Source: CAVUAN01 sp963739435 (GTDB lineage Bacteria > Acidobacteriota > Thermoanaerobaculia > UBA5066 > Gp7-AA6). Taken from it: a stretch of DNA of 64,000 nt. The position numbers and the translations under genes are program-made. A model generated the notes under the pieces. It was not told where the DNA came from. It did not search any database and saw nothing but the letters and a program-made list of their open reading frames with translations. The stretch spans positions 186,001-250,000 of the forward strand of contig CAVUAN010000016.1 in assembly GCA_963739435.1 (NCBI GenBank). The letters are read 5' to 3'. Shown here piece after piece: positions 61,512 to 64,000 of the stretch; position 1 is the first letter of the stretch, and the number at the start of each line of letters is the position of its first letter.

Positions 61512-62117
61512 GTGAGGACACTTCTGCGCCTCTCGCTCGCCGCGGCCGCGGCGGTCGCCCTTGCCTGCAAGCCGAGCCCGAAGGAGGCCCGCGAGGAGCT
61601 CGCTCGCCTGAACGTTCCCTTCACGGCCGAGGAATTCGTCTCGCGCTGCGGGTTCGGGCCGACGAACCTCATCGACACGTTTCTCAAGGCCGGCGCCGAT
61701 CCCAACGTCGTGATCGAGGAGGGACGGTCCTACACGCCTTTGATCGGCGCGGCGGAATCGGGCCGCGTGGACATCGCCAGGCAGCTTCTCCAGGCGGGCG
61801 CCCGGGTCGACCTTCGCACCGGCAAGGGGCGTTCCGCTTTGAACGCCGCCGCCGGCAATTGCAAGGAGCCGGAGATGGTCCGGCTCCTGCTCGACAGCGG
61901 AGCCCGGCCCGACGAGCAGAGCCTCTTTCTGGCCATCGCGCACTCGGGGCAGCCGCAGTCGGCATGTTCCCACGCCAACCTTCTGTATCTCCTCGAGGCT
62001 GGAGCGGACGCGAACCGGCCCAACGCGAGGGGCGTCACCCCGCTGATGCTCGCTACAGAGAGGAACGACGAGGAAGCCGTGCAGCTTCTGAAGAAGTATC
62101 GCGACCGCGTCCGATAG
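61512..62117 (+). CDS. Ankyrin-repeat lipoprotein
   Basis: 201 residues from GTG 61512, immediately after the upstream stop. Lipobox VALAC. About four ankyrin repeats: IDTFLKAGADPNVVIEEG, YTPLIGAAESGRVDIARQLLQAGARVDLRT split in two helices, SALNAAAGNCKEPEMVRLLLDSGARPDE, and GVTPLMLATERNDEEAVQLLKKY. Probably mediates protein binding at the periplasmic face of a membrane. Coupled to the preceding lipoprotein. Confidence 0.85.
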   Translation: MRTLLRLSLAAAAAVALACKPSPKEAREELARLNVPFTAEEFVSRCGFGPTNLIDTFLKAGADPNVVIEEGRSYTPLIGAAESGRVDIARQLLQAGARVDLRTGKGRSALNAAAGNCKEPEMVRLLLDSGARPDEQSLFLAIAHSGQPQSACSHANLLYLLEAGADANRPNARGVTPLMLATERNDEEAVQLLKKYRDRVR

Positions 62118-62145
62118 AATCCCCGCCTCTCGAAGGAGGCAAGCG

Positions 62146-62604
62146 ATGAAGCTGCTCGAGGTGGGCGACAAGGCCCCCGATTTTCAGACGACCGACCAGG
62201 ACGGCAAGGCCGTCTCGCTCAAGGATTTCAAGGGCCGGAAGGTCGTCCTCTACTTCTACCCGAAAGACGACACGCCCGGCTGCACCAAGGAGGCCTGCTC
62301 CTTCCGCGACGGCTGGTCGGCGTTCCGAAAGAGAAAGATCGCCGTTCTCGGCGTCTCAGCGGACGACGAAAAGAAGCACAAGAAGTTCGCCGAAAAGTAC
62401 GACCTGCCCTTCCCGCTTTTGGCCGACACGGGCCACAAGATCCTGAAGGCCTATGGAACCTGGGGCGAAAAGTCGCTCTACGGCCGCAAGTACATGGGCA
62501 TCTTCCGCGTCACGTACGTGATCGACGAGAAGGGAAAGATCGCGGCCGTCTGGCCGAAGGTCAAACCCGAAGGCCACGCCGAGGAGATCCTCGCCAGGAT
62601 CTGA
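62146..62604 (+). CDS. bcp: Peroxiredoxin, Bcp/PrxQ type
   Basis: 152 residues. Reduces hydroperoxides via peroxidatic Cys46 in KDDTPGCTKEAC and resolving Cys51 five residues later, the PrxQ arrangement, with thioredoxin as the usual reductant. GVSADDEKKHKKFAEKY and ADTGHKILKAYGTWGEKSLYGRKYMGI are standard. GAAGGAGG lies just upstream. Cytoplasmic, no signal peptide. Confidence 0.95.
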   Translation: MKLLEVGDKAPDFQTTDQDGKAVSLKDFKGRKVVLYFYPKDDTPGCTKEACSFRDGWSAFRKRKIAVLGVSADDEKKHKKFAEKYDLPFPLLADTGHKILKAYGTWGEKSLYGRKYMGIFRVTYVIDEKGKIAAVWPKVKPEGHAEEILARI

Positions 62605-62616
62605 GCGGCCGCGGAG

Positions 62617-63708
62617 CTAGCCGATTGCCGGCGAATGGGAGTGCTCGAGGCGTTCGACTTCGGGTCTCCCGGCCGCCTCGACGAGGTCCACGTCGGGCTT
62701 GACCTCGCTCTCGAGAGGCACCCGTCCGCGGTTCGAGCGAATCTGGCGGGCGAAGAGCGAAAGCTGGCGGTCGAAGATGAAACGCAGGAGCAGGCGCGTC
62801 CACGACTTATAGCTGCCGAGGGTGTCGTAGGCCTCCGGCGCCATCCGCTTGATCTCGGGCAGGCGATTCCACGGGACCGAGGGGAAGTCGTGGTGCTCGT
62901 TGTGGTAGCCGACGTTGAGGGCCACCGTGTTGAGCGGGCCGTAGTAGCTCGTCGTCTCCTGGCCGGGAAACACGAGGTAGTGCTCCTGGATCCAGCGAGC
63001 GCCGAGGGGATGCAACCCCACGCTGAAGAAGAAGGAGGCGAGCATGTAGCAGAACGCTCCCGGCCCGAGATAGACCCAGACGGCGATGTCGAAGCCGATC
63101 TGCGCCACGAAGTTCAAGACCACCCAGCGGTCGACGGGTTTGATCTCCCGCAGGCGCGGGGGCCTCGTCAACTGCATGAACGCGAACAAGAGCATCCAGA
63201 TCGTCTTGCGCCAGGGCGACGTCCCGACGAGCCTCGCCTCCCATTGATTGGGGATGTCGGCGTCGAGCTCGTACACGCCCTGGAACGCGTGGTGCTTCAG
63301 GTGGTAGCGCTGGAACATCACGGAGGTCGGCAGGATGTGCGGCAGGTTGGCCAAAATGCCGGCGGCCGTGTTGGCCCCGGGCGACCGGAAGAGCAGGTTG
63401 TGCGTGCACTCGTGGATCAGGACCCAGAGCGTGTGGTTGGCAAAGGCGCCGACAAGAGCCGCGGCCGCCACGATGAGCCACCACGGACTCGACCGAAGCA
63501 GGAAGGCCAGTCCCAATTGCAGGGCGACGATGCCGACGATGATCCAGAAGGTCCGCGGGTTCTTGCCGATCTCGCTGCGCACTTCCGGGTGGCGCTCGAG
63601 AATCCACTTGGTGCGCGCCCGGTGGGGCTCGGGTGAGGGCGACCGGAAAAAATCGGAGACGCCTTCTGGGCCCGGAACGCCCGGGGCTTTCACTTCGGCA
63701 CTGCTCAT
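62617..63708 (-). CDS. Membrane fatty-acid desaturase of the sphingolipid Delta4-desaturase (DES1) type
   Basis: 363 residues. Three His boxes: HECTH (99-103), HLKHH (136-140) and HNEHH (269-273). The N-terminal DFFRSPSPEPHRARTKWILE plus HPEVRSEIGKNP matches the Lipid_DES leader of eukaryotic dihydroceramide desaturases, and the C-terminal run QEHYLVFPGQETTSYYGPLN followed by NVGYHNEHHDFPSVP is strikingly DES1-like. Four main TM helices are visible. It probably acts on long acyl or ceramide-like lipids in the inner membrane; no serine palmitoyltransferase or ceramide synthase gene lies in this window. ATG start as given; faces bcp across 12 bp. Confidence 0.86.
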   Translation of the reverse strand: MSSAEVKAPGVPGPEGVSDFFRSPSPEPHRARTKWILERHPEVRSEIGKNPRTFWIIVGIVALQLGLAFLLRSSPWWLIVAAAALVGAFANHTLWVLIHECTHNLLFRSPGANTAAGILANLPHILPTSVMFQRYHLKHHAFQGVYELDADIPNQWEARLVGTSPWRKTIWMLLFAFMQLTRPPRLREIKPVDRWVVLNFVAQIGFDIAVWVYLGPGAFCYMLASFFFSVGLHPLGARWIQEHYLVFPGQETTSYYGPLNTVALNVGYHNEHHDFPSVPWNRLPEIKRMAPEAYDTLGSYKSWTRLLLRFIFDRQLSLFARQIRSNRGRVPLESEVKPDVDLVEAAGRPEVERLEHSHSPAIG

Positions 63709-63763
63709 GAAGATCGCTACTACAGAAGCCTATCACCACGGCGGGATATCCTTTTCCAGCGCA

Positions 63764-64000
63764 ATGCAGAAGAGCCCGCCCGGGGCGCTGGCAGGTCCCG
63801 CCGCAGAATCGCCCGCGCGCTGGCGCGCACTGGCCCTGCTTTCGGCCGCGGAGCTGTTGGGCATGTCGCTCTGGTTCTCCGCATCGGCCTCGCTGCCCGC
63901 CATCCGGGCCGAATGGGGCCTGACGGAGTCGGCGGCGGCATGGCTGACGCTCGCCGTCCAGCTCGGCTTCGTGGCCGGAACGCTCACGAGCGCCGTCGGC
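63764..64000 (+). CDS. MFS transporter, partial (window edge)
   Basis: The first 79 residues. After a hydrophilic N-terminus (MQKSPPGALAGPAAESPARW), TM1 LLSAAELLGMSLWFSASASL and TM2 SAAAWLTLAVQLGFVAGTLTSA are typical of the major facilitator superfamily; LLGMSLWFSASA...AWLTLAVQLGFVAGT occurs in a conserved subgroup of unknown substrate. The gene continues past base 64000. Confidence 0.85.
   Translation, partial: MQKSPPGALAGPAAESPARWRALALLSAAELLGMSLWFSASASLPAIRAEWGLTESAAAWLTLAVQLGFVAGTLTSAVG

Overview
This is a GC-rich, gene-dense, almost entirely coding window from a diderm (Gram-negative-type) bacterium. Outer-membrane barrels (OprP-, OprB-, DUF481- and phenol/MetA-degradation-like), lipoproteins, periplasmic LTxxQ proteins and a FabV enoyl reductase show the outer membrane. 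The mix of DUF3604, DUF1254, DUF4388-DnaJ, S9/S8 peptidases and an LPXTG protein with a sortase fits Acidobacteriota (Thermoanaerobaculia-like) best, but no rRNA or other phylogenetic marker is present, so the assignment is tentative. No tRNA, rRNA, CRISPR array or phage was recognised.

Layout. 1-1633: cytochrome bd oxidase (cydB partial, cydA with one frameshift). 1693-2418: PIN toxin-antitoxin pair. 2467-10849: envelope block on the minus strand with an OprP-like porin, two different sulfatases, two outer-membrane barrels and two small membrane proteins. 11020-12378: two divergent PIN toxin-antitoxin modules sharing a 107-bp control region. 12398-12480: decayed relic of the gene at 6940-7833. 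12496-20813: minus-strand cluster of a 2TM channel-like protein, HupE/UreJ-like protein, DUF4239 protein, parvulin isomerase and two tandem DUF3604 proteins, one carrying an LTxxQ (Spy-like) tail. 20942-21816: HepT-MntA module. 21871-34851: mostly secreted or outer-membrane proteins of unknown function, plus a B12-binding radical SAM enzyme. 34911-36597: a sortase and, 122 bp downstream, an LPKTG-tailed exported protein with its own strong terminator. 36598-41896: MscS channel, DUF481 barrel, FabV, small membrane protein and lipoprotein. 41967-44369: a beta-propeller protein overlapping a thioredoxin/TPR protein whose first active-site Cys codon is an in-frame UGA followed by a long hairpin, so it is a candidate selenoprotein. 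44462-55649: PDZ protein, S8 peptidase, Tex30-like hydrolase, S9 dipeptidyl peptidase, HAD hydrolase and PP2C phosphatase. 55646-64000: lipoproteins, a MITE-like element, DJ-1/PfpI protein, MerR regulator overlapping its LTxxQ partner, DUF4388-J protein, ankyrin lipoprotein, Bcp peroxiredoxin, a dihydroceramide-desaturase-like enzyme and the start of an MFS transporter.

Data quality. At least 18 single-base-type frameshifts interrupt otherwise well conserved frames, about 15 of them between 46.3 and 53.8 kb. Sequencing or consensus error is the likeliest cause; affected genes are annotated here as one CDS across their frames.

How the genes work together. The dominant theme is envelope biology: uptake porins, periplasmic sulfatases and peptidases, redox and folding helpers (thioredoxin, parvulin, Spy-like proteins), mechanosensitive and other channels, and surface anchoring. 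The most distinctive candidates are the UGA-containing thioredoxin, the sortase/LPXTG pair in an outer-membrane-bearing organism, the DUF3604-LTxxQ fusion and the DES1-like desaturase.
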